NCBI GenBank assembly: GCA_021464245.1
Contig: JADCRB010000041.1
Location: forward strand, 2,385,656 to 2,449,655
DNA: 64,000 bases
Direction of reading: 5' to 3'
Source: Carallia brachiata
Taxonomy: Eukaryota > Streptophyta > Magnoliopsida > Malpighiales > Rhizophoraceae
Position 1 is the stretch's first letter. Every line of letters begins with the position of its first letter. Of the stretch, positions 1 to 12,599 are shown piece after piece. The translations under genes were made by a program, and so were the position numbers. The notes under the pieces were generated by a model. That model was not told where the DNA came from, did no database searches, and was given only the letters and a program-made list of their open reading frames with translations.

Positions 1-222
1 CTGTGTGTGAACCTTTAATCCTCGCCCTGTGTCGTGGTTCTGTTTGTTTGTTTATTTTTATTATTATTATTATTTTCATAACATGCAGTTTACGGAAAAC
101 AAAAAAAAGTAAAAAGCGACGGTGACTTGTTGTAGCCCACGAGGCAATTAAAACCTCAGCCGTCGATTATTGTGTTCAGTAAATGGGCATGGCGATCATG
201 GTGTGCGCAAGTTGTTCAATGC

Positions 223-726
223 AAGGTTGTCAGAACCGGATCGATTATCGAATTGGAAACATTAGTGTGTCAAAGTTCAACCGGTTCAACCGGTCGAACT
301 GGTATTTGAATTGGTATTTATTAATATATATATTTATAAAAATAATTTAAAAAAATAATACTTATACATGATTATTAAATATTACTTTTTTAATTTTTAA
401 GGATTAAATTGAAATTTTTGATAAATTTAGGACTAAATTGAAAGTTTTGATAAATTTAGGACTAAATTGAAAATTTTAATTAAATTTAAAACTCAAATTA
501 TAATTTAAATAAACATTGAGATCAAATTATAATTTATAAAACTTTTATACCCGGTTTGAATCGGGTCCGATTTTTGACCGGTTTTTACCGGTTTTTGACC
601 GGTTCAAACCGGTTTTCACCAGTCCGAGTTAAGGGGTAATTGTAGCCATAAACCGACCCGGACCTTTGGCCGGTCACCGGTTGAACCGGTCGGACCGGCC
701 GGTTCGAGCCGGTTTTAACAACATTG
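223..726 (+). mobile_element. Mutator-like MITE, copy 1
   Basis: A 504-bp non-coding element flanked by a perfect 9-bp target duplication, GTTCAATGC, at 214-222 and 727-735. The left end opens AAGGTTGTCAGAACCGG and the inverted right end reads CAATGTTGTTAAAACCGG, so the terminal inverted repeats are about 17 bp and imperfect. Both flanks are dense in CCGGTT/AACCGG motifs and the centre is AT-rich with tandem variants of 'aaattgaaa..tttgataaattta'. A 9-bp duplication is the signature of the Mutator superfamily. A second copy lies in inverse orientation at 47383-47874. It has no coding capacity, so it would depend on a transposase elsewhere. Confidence 0.85.
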
Positions 727-735
727 GTTCAATGC

Positions 736-2079
736 CGCTAAGTTGACATTATCTTTGAGGAATTTATTTCGATTTTTTTAAAAATAAATAAATTATCATA
801 ATTTTACACAATAAAATATATAATTTATTTAAATAAAAAATTAAAAATAATATTTAAATAATATTAATAATGAATTAATTTTACTCATTAAAAAAATAAA
901 TAAAATTAACAAGCACCTTTCTTTGATTAGTTTAGCGAAATAATTTTTTGTTAGAAAAAAAATATGATTTTTTTTTTGGTTTAACATGGAAAGAAAAAAT
1001 AATATGTCCAAGAGTTTTTGTGCATGAGCATTGTCTGAATTATAATAAATTTTGAATTTTTTTTGTAATAATGATAAATTTTTTATAATAAAAAAAGAAG
1101 TAAAAAATTAAAAAAATTACGATTTTTATAAAAAATTAAAAATTTATTACATTTTAGGCAAAATTCAGGCAGAAAATGTTGTGGAGTGTACCATGCCCTA
1201 TTTTTTTTTTTTTTTTCGACCGGTACCATGCCCTTTCAGTTTTTAGGAAAAAGGAAAAACCCGAGTAATCGGGTTGAGCTCAAAATGGTTTGTTGGACAT
1301 TGTGAGTGTAGGACACGTGGCCACCATGCATGTATACATTGTGCCCCCTCTGCTCCACGGTTATGAGTTGCCGTGGGACTTTCTTTTATATGCATATATA
1401 TATATATATATATATATATTGTGCGTGTCCCTGTGCTTACAAATTTTATTTATTTTTTTTTTAATTTTATATCATATAAATTTTTTTTTATTTTTATTTA
1501 AAATAAATTATTTATTATATAATATAAGTTCATAATAAATGATATCCATAAAAAAATAAGGCAAAGCAAAAATCTCACACACACACGCACACGCATGTGT
1601 GTGCGCGCTTGTGTAGGGGGCCACACATGTTGTATTAAAATGGTTGCAATTAGGTTGGTTTGAATAAGCAGTAACTAAAATACTATACAGTTTTATTTAA
1701 CGATTTTGACATTTTATTTATTTTTTTTTATCAATTTAATCATTCAACTGCTCATATTAGTAACTATTTTAAAAGTAACAAAATGTAACCACTAAAATTT
1801 TCCTTTCTGTAATTAATCTCAGCTTAATAGTCTAACATCAGCGTGCCCTAACTAACTGCATAAAGCAAATGTTCTGCACAAGCACCATTCATCCTTAGTC
1901 TTATTCACATGTTATAGACTTACTACTATAGCATAGTTTGCATGCCTACTTAACTAAATGGCTTATTTTTTAAGTCCTACAAGATGATTAAATCGAAAAA
2001 TCAGAATAATTTATGCCAACGGATATGCTCACTTTTCGACTGAAAAAACAACTTTGGATGCTAACTTTTTATGGACTGT
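736..2079. other. AT-rich intergenic DNA with simple repeats
   Basis: No gene is visible. The stretch is mostly A/T runs. It contains an (AT)n microsatellite near 1394-1420 and a short CA/GT-rich patch near 1577-1610. The short open frames here are low-complexity and do not resemble proteins. Confidence 0.6.
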
Positions 2080-4390
2080 TAGGGTGCGTTTGTTTTCCGT
2101 AAAATCACGTTCAGGATGATATTCTCCCCATTTTACGACGTTTGGCACGGTGAAAAAAAAAAGAAGTCAATTAACAATGGCATCCCGGTCAATGTACAAA
2201 CCCATCTTGTTTTGGAAACAATGACATTCGCTCATTTTGAGCGCATGTCATTTTCCCTATTTTACTGAGTGAATTAAAAAAAAAGAGTGAGAAAAAGAAG
2301 TGACAAACTCAGTGGAAAGAAGCAGCAAGGAGACAAGCAGCAAGAAGATGAAGTAAACGACGAACTCAAGTAGAAAGAAGCAATGAGGACGAGACGAAAC
2401 GAACCTGGGTAATTTTTAAACCCCCAAACCTTTTTCTTCAAATAAATTTTCTTTTCAATAGATTTTTCAAGCCCGAAATCATATTATCTTTACCAAGTTC
2501 TAAATCCTAACCCTAATTTATGTTCTTCTTTTTATTCCTCTAAATTTTTTTGCTTTCTTTAGGCATTTGTTGAGTGTTTTTGTTTGATGTGGTGTCAATT
2601 GTTTGTAGGTTTGAAGAACTCCCCATTTTTTGTTCCGTTTCAAGAAACCATTCAGGTATGAGTTTGATTTTCTTCACTTATGCTAGTCTGAATCTTTCTT
2701 CTTTGATGACTCTATTTATAGTGGACCCTATCATTCAATCAACTAGTTGACGGTTACATGAAAGAAAAAATTATTTCTATTGCCAGCACATATCATACAA
2801 ACTGATAAGAAACACATGATGTTGCTTGATTGAAATTTGAAAGCTTCTGTATTATTCATGATGGCTATTTTGACTTTGTTGATTACACATTTCAGAATTG
2901 GTCGCTAGATTACAAGGCAAGCAATTTGAGGGGCAAAGTGGCAAAGTTCCACTCAAAAACTGTGAATTTGGGTGTAATTTCCACTTCAGTCTTATGTGTG
3001 TATTATTTGCCTGTGGTAATGGTATCTACCTCATGCATGCTTTTTTGTATCGATCAAAATGGTATTAATAACATTATTTTTCCTCAGAAGACAACCTTGT
3101 TTTTTGTTACTTAAATAATCCTACCTTTTGTCGTGTTGGTATACCTGCAATTTAGCAGCATCAGTTCAACTATGTTAAATGGCATGATATCTCTTCTTTA
3201 CCCGTTTGTGCGTAAAAGATTAAAATGAAGATGCTTGAGGTCTTTACCCTTTTTTGATGTGATAATTGAGGATAAATCTTTAAGCATGTATAATTAGTAG
3301 CAAAACCATTTGGCCTTATCCAATCCAACTTGGCTCATGTTTAAGTCTCTTTGCAAAGGCTTACAAAAGAAAGACATTAAGAGTTGCAAATTTGCAATTT
3401 TGAGGAGACCACAAACTTTGAAAGGCAAAATCATAGTTGTGCCCTTGTATCATCAAGTTTTTTTTCTGTATCACTCTTAAATTCCTTTTTGTCCTTGTAA
3501 GTTTTTGTATTCCTAGTCCTAATTAAAATCCTTGATATCTAGATTGTCTACAAAGAAAGTCCATCAACAGAGAGAGCTTGATTGCCGCTTTGCATAACCT
3601 TACGGACAAAAAAAATGGCAAAGACCATAACTAGAAACATGCCAGAGTTCGTTCACCAAGTACCAAGAATTTCATGTCTCCAACAACTTCAGCAACCCAA
3701 AAGTCAATTGATCTCCAAGAAGTAGTGGTGTTATGTTAGATTTCTTGCTGTAATCCTATTGCTACTTTTATTTTTTAGAGTTTAATGTTTATGTAATGAT
3801 ACGAAATTAAGACTATTATTTATGGTGTTAAGTATTATCCTATCTTTGTTTTACTCGGTCCTATTAGATTAAGAAATTTAAACTATGTTAATTGATAACT
3901 AGGTCAAATAACGAAGTTATAAAAAAAAAACTCATATTTTGTATTTGAAAGATAAATTGAGAATTTCCAATTTTCTAGTAGCAATAACGTATAAGATTCA
4001 CGAACCTATGGCACCGTGCTTAGTAAGACAAAGATAGAGTGGGAGGGAGAGAGGAAGAGCATAATAAGAGTTAGTGTGTGTGTGTGTGTGTGTGTGTGTG
4101 GAGAGAGAGAGAGAGAGAGAGAGTTATGTGATGAGAGAGACTTATAGGAGGAGACTTATAAGAGAGAGAGAAAGAGAGTACAAATGAAAGGGAGAGAGAA
4201 AAAAAGAAAGCAAGAAATTTCACAAAAGTCAAATTTTTAATATTTTATTTTACAAAATTTTATCAAATATAAAAAAATATTTTTAGTACCATAGTTAAAT
4301 ACTGAAATAGAAAATGATGTTCTAAAATTTCATTATTCTCAACAAATGATGTTGCAGAATTTTATTTTTCTCAACAAACAAATAGACCTA
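2080..4390. mobile_element. Candidate TIR transposon, ~2.3 kb, non-coding
   Basis: The left end (TAGGGTGCGTTTGTTTT at 2080) and the inverted right end (TAGGTCTATTTGTTTG at 4390) form an imperfect terminal inverted repeat of about 16 bp. I see no clear target duplication, so superfamily is not assigned. The interior has no long open frame. It contains a (GT)n(GA)n microsatellite at about 4074-4122. The first ~580 bp are related to 10461-11147, which marks this as dispersed repeat DNA. Exact ends and class are uncertain. Confidence 0.45.
4074..4122 (+). repeat. (GT)n(GA)n compound microsatellite
   Basis: An uninterrupted GT dinucleotide run passes directly into a GA run. More GA-rich sequence continues to about 4200. 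Confidence 0.9.
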
Positions 4391-6660
4391 TAATGAGTTT
4401 AGCAATGATGACAATAATGCGCGTTTGAGAATGATCTAATTTTTTTTATCATTTTGAGTATAATACAAAAAAAAAAAATGTTGACGAAAGGTTTGGTAAG
4501 AGGATAATGATTGTTATATGAATCATGGACATTGATGGTTGTTTTTTTTGACTATGGGTTCAGCTACCGTGTGGCTTTGTTTATAGACCTGCAACTGAGC
4601 GGGGAGTTGCTTCGGTGTAAGCAATCCAACGCTTAAGACAATAAGAGGTTAAGATGAACTGAGGAAGCCCAATAAGGTTTTCGCGAATGGTCTGTAGTGG
4701 TAAGGCATCGGAGGTGAGCTCTCTGTCGGTGCGTGGAGGTGCTTACAAGCTAGAGTCAGAGAGGTTGCCCGTGAGGATATTCTGAATCAGATGGGGATCC
4801 GATTAGAGGCTTCGATCCCCTTGTTAGGCGTGCACCCTTTACTTATATATCAACCTGTGGACTCACAGTAGTATGATGTTTGAAAAAAACTTAAACTTCA
4901 TGTATGATAAATGTGACAAGTGTCTGTTAGAAGATAGCTCAGGGTTATAGGAGCTCGGGCCCGTACTACAAGCTGCCTAGCGAACTCCATTAGGAAGCTC
5001 TATTCAAATTGCTGAGGCGACATGCTCAATTTGCTTTTGAGCCTTGGAGGTTGCTTGACGAGGCTTGCGCCTAAACCATGGCACACGTGCGTTGCTCTAA
5101 ACTCACGTTAGGTGATATCTATCAGATACAGTGACTAAAATTAGTGTTGTAACTTTGCATAATAATCTATAATTTAGGGTTTATTGAGTTAAATTTTGAA
5201 CTTATCATTTGGACTCTCACATTTTTTTTTTAAAGTTTTTGATTTAGAGAATTTATGAAATGTTTAAATGTTAAATTATATTTCAATTGTTAATTTTTAT
5301 TTTCTTTTAATTTTAATAAAATAATTTCACAATTTAATTCTGCGATTTAATCTTAGTATGTTTAAAATAATTTTAAATAAGATCTCAATTTTAATAACCT
5401 TAATAACAAATACTAGTTATTAGTGTGATCTAAATCTAATATGTAGCTAATAGATTTCTTAATAAAAGCGAAAAAGAAGAATTCAATGGTCACCTAAAAT
5501 AAGGAAGCTGACAGCAAGCTTTTCATAGGCTTCAGTGTTTGTAAGTACTCATTTGGAAAGGTCCACCCTCTAAAGACCCAATACATTGCATCCAACAGTT
5601 GTTTTTTTTTTTTTTGGTCAATGCAGCCAACAATTTCTTGATCAATGAGCCTGGCTATCTCTGTACCCTTTACAGATCGCGGCCAAGAAACTTTTAAATA
5701 CACTTGGAACATAATGAATCTACATGTAAGATTACCCAACGTGAAAATTTATTAGGGAAATAATAAAATTAAAATATCATGTATTATTAAATAATTATAA
5801 TTAAAAAATAAAAAAAATATTAATTATCATTATTTTAATATTATTTAAAATTAATTTGTGTAATATATTTTTAATATTAAAAATAATATGGGTTGGCGAG
5901 ACAAGCCCACCTTCACTATCCCATTCCTGGCTTATACTCATTACGTATGTGGTGGGGAGCGCAGAAAGCAGATAATATTGTTACTGTCAGGGGAATCCAC
6001 AAAACCCCAACGTCTACTCAATCCTGTAACAAGTTCAACATGACAAACAATGACACGAGACGTGAGAGAGAGAGAGGGAGAGGGGAAGAAAGTGGGGGAT
6101 GATGTGGTGGGGGCTGGGGATAAGAAAAGTCGACAGAGAGGAAGCCAAAATTATAAAGGAAAGAAAAAAGATAAATATATATATTTTATTATCTTAATTT
6201 GTGTTTATAATATAATAATTGTTATAATTTATATAATTTTAATAATAAAATATAAATTAAAAATTAATATTTTTTTATATTTATAAGTATAATTTTGTAA
6301 AAAGAATTATTTATTACATTACAAATAAATTCTTGAGTGATTTTCTGGTATTGGAACCCAAAAAAAACAAAAGAGGGGCGCGACTGTTGTGGGCTAGGGA
6401 AAGCAGGCATGTGGAAGAGTGGGGGACGCCCCAAAACTCATCTCAATTGAACAACATCAACACCCCCCTTTGAAATAAATAATTGAGTCTGTGACAGAAA
6501 GAAAGACAGAGCGAGCAAAGCAAGGCCCTATTCCCCACTTCTTACTTTCCATTTTGGCACTATTAATTGTCCTCGCCGCCTTGTTCCCAGCGAGCCAAAA
6601 GGAAAGAGAAAGAGGAACACTTTGGAGCAGAGGCTTCTTCGACTTGGAGAATTGGTGAAG
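4391..6660. other. Intergenic DNA with a GC-richer ORF-less island
   Basis: About 4550-5110 stands out from the AT-rich surroundings by balanced composition but has no convincing open frame, which suits a decayed repeat or gene fragment. The rest is AT-rich with poly-A/T tracts and a GA-rich patch near 6060-6090. The last ~200 bp are likely promoter and 5' UTR of the gene starting at 6661, but no TATA box could be assigned with confidence. Confidence 0.5.
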
Positions 6661-8332
6661 ATGCCTAGGCCAGGCCCAAGACCTTATGAATGCGTGAGAA
6701 GAGCTTGGCACAGTGATAAACACCAACCCATGAGAGGTTCACTAATTCAAGAAATTTTCAGGTCTCTCCGGCCCTCTGCCTCCCTTTTTCTAGCTGTGTA
6801 CTAACTAATGAATAATTGATAATGCTTGTATGATCTTCCTGCATGTCTTCTCTCGAATTTTGGTTATCTTTAATTTCCTGATTAGAGTTGTCAACGAGGT
6901 TCATACTTCCACAACTAAGAAGAACAAGGAATGGCAAGAGAAGCTCCCAGTTGTTGTCTTGAAAGCCGAAGAATCATGTATTCCAAAGCAAATTCTGAGG
7001 TGTATTATATATTGCCACTCTTTGTTCTTCTGGACTTTGCTCTCGGGACATAAACTGCTGCTATTCATATTGTTTAAATTCTTGCATTAGGCTGAGTATG
7101 GACCTGAAAACACTGTTGGATCGAGCCAACGATGCCATCAATACGATCATTCGGCGCGATGAGAGTACGGAAACTGGGGAGCTTCTTCAACCTTGCATTG
7201 AAGGTACCCACCACAAGTCTTGTTCTTTTCCTTGTGGGCCATTTTCTATCTTGCGGGTTGTGGGAATCACATGGAGTACTATTTCAATATATGCAGCCAT
7301 TTGTTTCTGCTGAAAAATTTTTAAAGATAAAAAACAATAAGGAAAAAAAAAAGATTGCCGCTCTTAATAGCAACTCCAAATGTGCATATTCCCCCCCTCC
7401 CCCCGGCTGAACATACTATTTGCCTGCCATTAGGATTATACACTTGAGTCAAAGTACTTATCAATTTGGATTATGCTACACTGCCTGTGTAATGCTCCTT
7501 CGTTTGTTTCCCAATTGCTTAGCTGCTTTGAATTTGGGTTGCATACCGAGAATACCCTCGAGGAGTCAACGGAACACTAATCCAAGGTGTTACCTTGCTT
7601 CGGGAATTCCGGAGCCCAGCAAATTCTCTGCTTCCGTGGTAAATAGGACCAATGAAGCAGCAGGCCACACTGCCAGCTCTCAATTTATGCCTAATCTTTC
7701 CAACTTCGTAAAACCATCGATCACCAATTTAATCGCATCAGTCCCCGAATCAAGAGACCACCTTGCTACTGTTGTTGTTCCTCTGTCTAATGGTAACCAT
7801 CTTTCATCGGTGGAAAATTTTTCTGTCTGCTCGGTTTACCCCTTGTACTGTGCAGGCTGCCTAGAGCCACAACATGCTTCCAGTCTTGTTCCTGAATCTG
7901 TTCTGGCAGCTCCGAAAACTTTCAAGGTGGTCATCACACAAAATGGTGATCCACCAGCTAGAGATCTCAATGATAGCCATTCAAAGCCACATACCATCGG
8001 TTGTGATCTATCTTTGCGGTTGGGCACGTTTGTAGCTACTAGGCCCAGTACCTTTGAGGAAGGAGAGCACATGATGTTGAATATGGCTCTTCTCGCGCGG
8101 GTGGTATGCTCAATGATCGGATACTAAAAATGGACAAACAGCTCTCCTTCGTCACAAGAGTGGATGAGGGCAACCCATTAGATCCACGTGTTCCAGGAAA
8201 CAGACTGGACGTGTAAACAATGTAGATGTGGCAAAAAGGCGCAAAGCCTTTTGTGGTCACCATTTGGGGGATCGGCCATTTCATTGGCAGCCAAAGCTTC
8301 CTTGTACTATTGGCATGCCTACGGGTTGCTGA
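6661..8332 (+). CDS. Conserved plant protein (At4g32295-like), frame broken
   Basis: Four exons can be read: 6661-6761, 6886-6999, 7091-7203 and 7523-8332, all with GT-AG borders. The start MPRPGPRPYECVRRAWHSD is the hallmark of a plant family related to Arabidopsis At4g32295, sometimes labelled histone-acetyltransferase-like in databases. I see no catalytic acetyltransferase motif, so the biochemical role is unknown. The N-terminal ~100 residues are the conserved, basic, helical part; the C-terminal half is Ser/Pro-rich and ends in a KRRK basic patch. Compared with family memory there are four frame breaks: one base missing near 6973 and two near 7099 (together they restore frame without a stop), one near 8063, and one near 8213. 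If uncorrected, the protein stops at 8127 with an aberrant tail. It is either a decaying gene or, more likely, a gene with sequencing errors. The next gene downstream is SD2-5-like, as in Arabidopsis. Confidence 0.75.
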
Positions 8333-8495
8333 ATTCCTTTGGGAATGCATTTGTTCTTAGTAAATTGTTTTATCAAGCAAAATGAGTTACCTTGCTGCAA
8401 TTGCTAAGTTTCTTTTCTTGTCCACTTGAACTGAAGAGGGAAATTTAACTGTAAGCGAAGTCTAAAGTTCAAATTTTAAATCTCACTCTGAGGGT

Positions 8496-8769
8496 TGTAT
8501 TTGTTTCCTGTAAAATATTTCACAGAAAAAAATTTTACAAGTTTTTCGACATTTGTTTCACGGAAAATATTCTATATAAGTAAAATTTGGGAAAAATTTT
8601 CAGATTTTCAAGTAAAATAAATTCTCTTTTTGTAGAATTGAAGTTATTTTTAGGGAAAACACAAACTGTATTATAAATAAGTGATAAAGAAAAATAATTA
8701 TTTTTACTGTAAATATTTTTTTTACAAATATTTTACAAATATAAATTATTTTACAGCAAACAAACAAAT
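8496..8769. mobile_element. Small MITE-like inverted-repeat element
   Basis: The left terminus TGTATTTGTTTCCTGTAAAA and the inverted right terminus AATTTGTTTGTTTGCTGTAA match over most of their length. The ~270-bp interior is AT-rich and non-coding. No clean target duplication was seen, so boundaries are approximate. Confidence 0.45.
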
Positions 8770-10460
8770 TTTAAATTTTAAATTTCATAGTCACTGCCTT
8801 ATACCTAAGGGTTTGATATTTCATAGAGGGTTTAATGTTTCAGTTGTGAGAACATGAGATTTATGTATATCAACCTAACCCAAGTTGGCAACCGCGGAGA
8901 CTAATAGTAGTGACTTCCGTGTACGATTTTGAAAGAATTGCATTTATATAAACCTGATGCTGGTCTTCGAACATAAAAGATTACGTCAGGAGCTGAGCTA
9001 TTTTCATTTGGGAATTGTTATTTACACTCTTTTTAGCTCCTCACACGCTAATAACAAAATAAAAGTGGAGTCATAATGATTTATTGTGTGTGCATAAAGT
9101 TTAAAAGGGAGTGTAAATAACAATTCCCTTTTCTTTTTTGTTTTATGCCGGACAAAAGGATAATTAAAGAGTCACAAATTGAAGTAAGAAAGTGGGGGAA
9201 CAAAACAAACCAAAAAAACTAATAAGCTAAACCTTAGGGGCACACCAGTAGCAACAAGACATGGCACAATCTTTGCAAGCAAGTTACTAGAGGTTACAAT
9301 GGAAATTTTTGATAAATATGGGGTCTTCAGGAACTTTTGATGCAAAAGCTAAAATGGGGATATATAATTTTTAAATCGTAAATTTTTATAATTTTTTACA
9401 TATGAATTTTAAATTTTTTGATTTCTTATCAAATTAGTTCATCTGTTAACAAAAAGTGATCAATTTATTAAAAAAATAATTTTGATCTTACAAAAATTAT
9501 TTGAAAAAATGTTAAATACACTAATTAAAATTTTTTCTAACAAAAAGTATACTTTTTATATATTTAATTTGTGTATATATTGATTAAAAAAATATTTTAT
9601 GTGTCTATTGGTTGATGAAAAAAATATTTAATTTATTTATTTAACTTTTTTTTAATAATTTTTATTAAATTAAACTCATTTATTAATGGATTGATCACTT
9701 TTCATAAATAAAAGGATTGATTTGATAAAAAATTAAAAAGTTTAGTATTCAAATAAAATATCAAAAAAATTTAAGACTTATCTAAAAAAAAATGCAAAAA
9801 CTTTAGGACTGAAAAATTATAGACCCGGCTAAAATGTAATTGAACAAACGATGAAAGGGCCTTCCAGTAAAAAAAAAAAAAAAACGATGAAAAGGCTTAG
9901 ATATAGATTTTCAAAGCCAAGGGCCAATTGGACAGATTTTGTATTCTGACCATATATTTTATTTAAAGAGTAACATAACATAATATTATACGTGCGGAGC
10001 TAATAGAAGTATAGAACTGCGTCCTACTAGCCATTCTTGACAATTAGACGCATGTGGCCTTCATTATTGAATATTAAAAAACAAAAAACTGTCTTTGCAG
10101 CAGACATGAACCATGTGGCTGTGGATCTTAGCTACTTTGTTGTTTATCCTCTTATTTTATCCCCTGCTCAAAACTAAACAAGTCAGCCAATCCATACAGT
10201 TGAATCGGGGATCGATTCGGTTTTCAGTTCAATTTATGACAGGTTTTTACTATCAAATAGAAACAGTCAAAAATTAATTAAAGTTAGTTAAAAGTAGCCA
10301 AAAACCAGAAAAAAAGGTCTTGCAGAACTAGTCAAACTAAACACACAAATATCATAAATTATATTTTGACCAAAAATTTTATTTAAATTATAAATAAATC
10401 CTCAATTGTAATTAAAATTTTCAAATTATTCTTATTTGTTGTAAACTTTCGGTTTAGTCA

Positions 10461-11147
10461 TGTTGGGTGTGTCTGTTTTAGGTGAAATCACATTCGAGAA
10501 AATATTTTTCGTATTTATTTTACGACATTTGACGCGGTGAAAAAGTAAGGTGAAAGGAAAATAGCATACCAGTCAACGAGAAAAAGCCCACAATTTTTGG
10601 AAAAACGACATCCGCTCGTACATCACAGGACGTCCAAGAACGAACAAACGAAGCGAACAGAGAAGTGATCCAGGTCTTATACTCTAAACTATCTTCTTCA
10701 TTCAATTAATTTTTCTTTTTCATTGATCTTCAACTCCCAAATCATAAGTCGTCTTTGATCATCATCTTCTTGATTTTTTTCTTTTATAATTTTCTTTCCA
10801 TTCCCTTCTGAAGCTCCAAATCACATTTCAGAGAAGAGTACAGAGTTCTTGAAATCCAAAATCCGTTTTTTTGTTTTGTTTTTTTTTTCTTTTCATTCCT
10901 TAATCAAGCCCAAGTCATATTCCCTGTTCAGCTTTATCAATTTTCAAACCTTAATCCTAAATCATGTACTTCTCCTCGTTGTTAATTTTATTTCGTTCCT
11001 CTAATTTTTTATTGGGTATTTATGTTTGATTTGGTGCTGATTGAATTATTTTTATTTTGTAGGTTTCAAGAAGTCCCCCATTTTTTGACCATTTGCAGAA
11101 CCCAAGCTTCCATTACAGCTTTCTTTTGTCTTTCAGGTATGGGTTTA
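10461..11147 (+). repeat. Dispersed repeat related to 2080-2665
   Basis: Shares blocks in the same order with 2080-2665: the 'gtgaaatcac..ttttacgac' opening, the 'aagcccaa..tcatatt' block, the 'tttgtttgat..ggtg' block, and the 'gtaggttt..aagaa.tccccattttttg' block ending at 'caggtatg'. This is probably another copy of the same transposon family. Its right end is not resolved. Confidence 0.5.
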
Positions 11148-12204
11148 TTTCTAAAGTAGATGGTGGTAACAAGTAGGCGTAGGAAACCACAAGAAACCGA
11201 GTAATTTCGCTTCTTCTGTTTCTTTGTCCTCCTGCTTGTTTTTTTTAATAAATATTCCCTTACATGCTTTTTTCTTTCTTTTTCACCGCCTTCTCTGACC
11301 ATGTTTTCACTGTGCCCTTTCTGTTAATCGTTTATTTTTTAGTAGCTAGCTAGTATTGTGGGATTTGTGTTATTTGGGTTGTTTTTCAGTTGAAATCTTT
11401 GAAGAAAGACCCAAAAAAAAAAAAGAAGCACGGTAAAGGGCATGGACTTGATTAAAAGCCATGTGATTCATATTAGAGATCCAAGTTTAATCTATATGTT
11501 CTGTTGTTTTTTTCTTGTAATTCACTTAATCAGCTTGATGGATTTTAGGGTGTTCTAATTAAATTGGGGCCGTAAGAAAGCTTGTACCGATTCATTTGAA
11601 CAATTGAGAAAGGTTGTGCTATAAATAATGTGTTATCTTGTGTTCGAAACTGCAGGTCACCAACAATTTCACCATAGTTGCCAGTTCAGCCACTAGTCAA
11701 ACTGGTTCCATTTAAGGTTTAATACAATGGATGGCTAAGACCTTGGTGAGATTCAACATTATGACCAGATTCGCAACATTTTAGCCTTCTCTTTTCTTAT
11801 TAGACTTTTGCTTCCTAGGCCTACGCCAATTTGGATTGAAGGCCGAGTCTTGTGGCTTCTCAATTCAATGGAAGCAACGGCAATAACCAAAAGAGAAGGA
11901 AAAGATAATGCAAAGTGGGGACCACATGTCTCTTTTTTAGTGTGTTGTGCAATGTCTTATTAATTTTTAGAAAACATTGGGTGTATATATAAATATAATA
12001 ATTATTTTTTATTATAGTAAAAAAAATTTAAAAAAAAAATAATTTTTATAAAAAATTTTATATAATATTTACACTTTATATTTTAATATAATATTTATTT
12101 AAATTTAAATTTTAAATTTTTAAAAAAAACAAAAAAATAATATAATATTTATTCTACGCAAGTTAGTGCACCGGCTCGGGCCCTAAGTTTTTTACGTATT
12201 ATTA

Positions 12205-12302
12205 TTGACGAGAGACATGGCGTATTGGGTGGCGGTGGGTGGCATTTGTTGCCTTCCTCGTGAGGTGGGTTTGAATCCTCCTAGCTTTTTTTTTTTTTTT
12301 TT
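12205..12302 (+). mobile_element. tRNA-like SINE head candidate
   Basis: A polymerase III A-box-like motif (TGGCGTATTGGG at 12219) is followed 48 bp later by a B-box-like motif (GGGTTTGAATCC, about 12267), and then by a T-tract of about 20 bases. This arrangement resembles a short tRNA-derived SINE. No target duplication was confirmed. Confidence 0.35.
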
Positions 12303-12599
12303 TTTTGAATGTTTTGGGCGACAGACACCGGTTGAACTGGAAAAGTTGTGAACGGTTATTAGTTCACCGGTTTTTTGCTCCGCCCTGAAGAACTCCTGTT
12401 TTAGCATCTAACCAGACTGGACTTTGAAACAGTTCCCATTTTTTAATGGTTTAGTTCGGTTTCAAAACCTCGTCTCTACCTCCCTTTGTCCATCTCTCTC
12501 AGCAATTTTGACTCGTTGTTTGTTAACAAAGACACTAGTAGAATGTTCCCAACAAAAAAAAAAAAGACACTAGTTGGAAAGTATGGAAAATAAGTTATG

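Larger units (their letters stand above)
8333..12199. other. Intergenic DNA, repeat-rich, no gene seen
   Basis: Contains a short candidate TIR element at about 8496-8769. Its ends read as related TTTGTTTcCTGTAAAAT and TTTGTTTgCTGTAAAAT motifs in inverse orientation. A 10461-11147 segment is related to 2080-2665, and there are several poly-A/T tracts. The open frames here are low-complexity or run through repeats. Confidence 0.5.

Noticed and set aside
5494..5739. 81-residue minus-strand open frame
   Set aside because: It has some complex sequence but is interrupted by a poly-T tract and matches no family I know. Not enough to call a gene.
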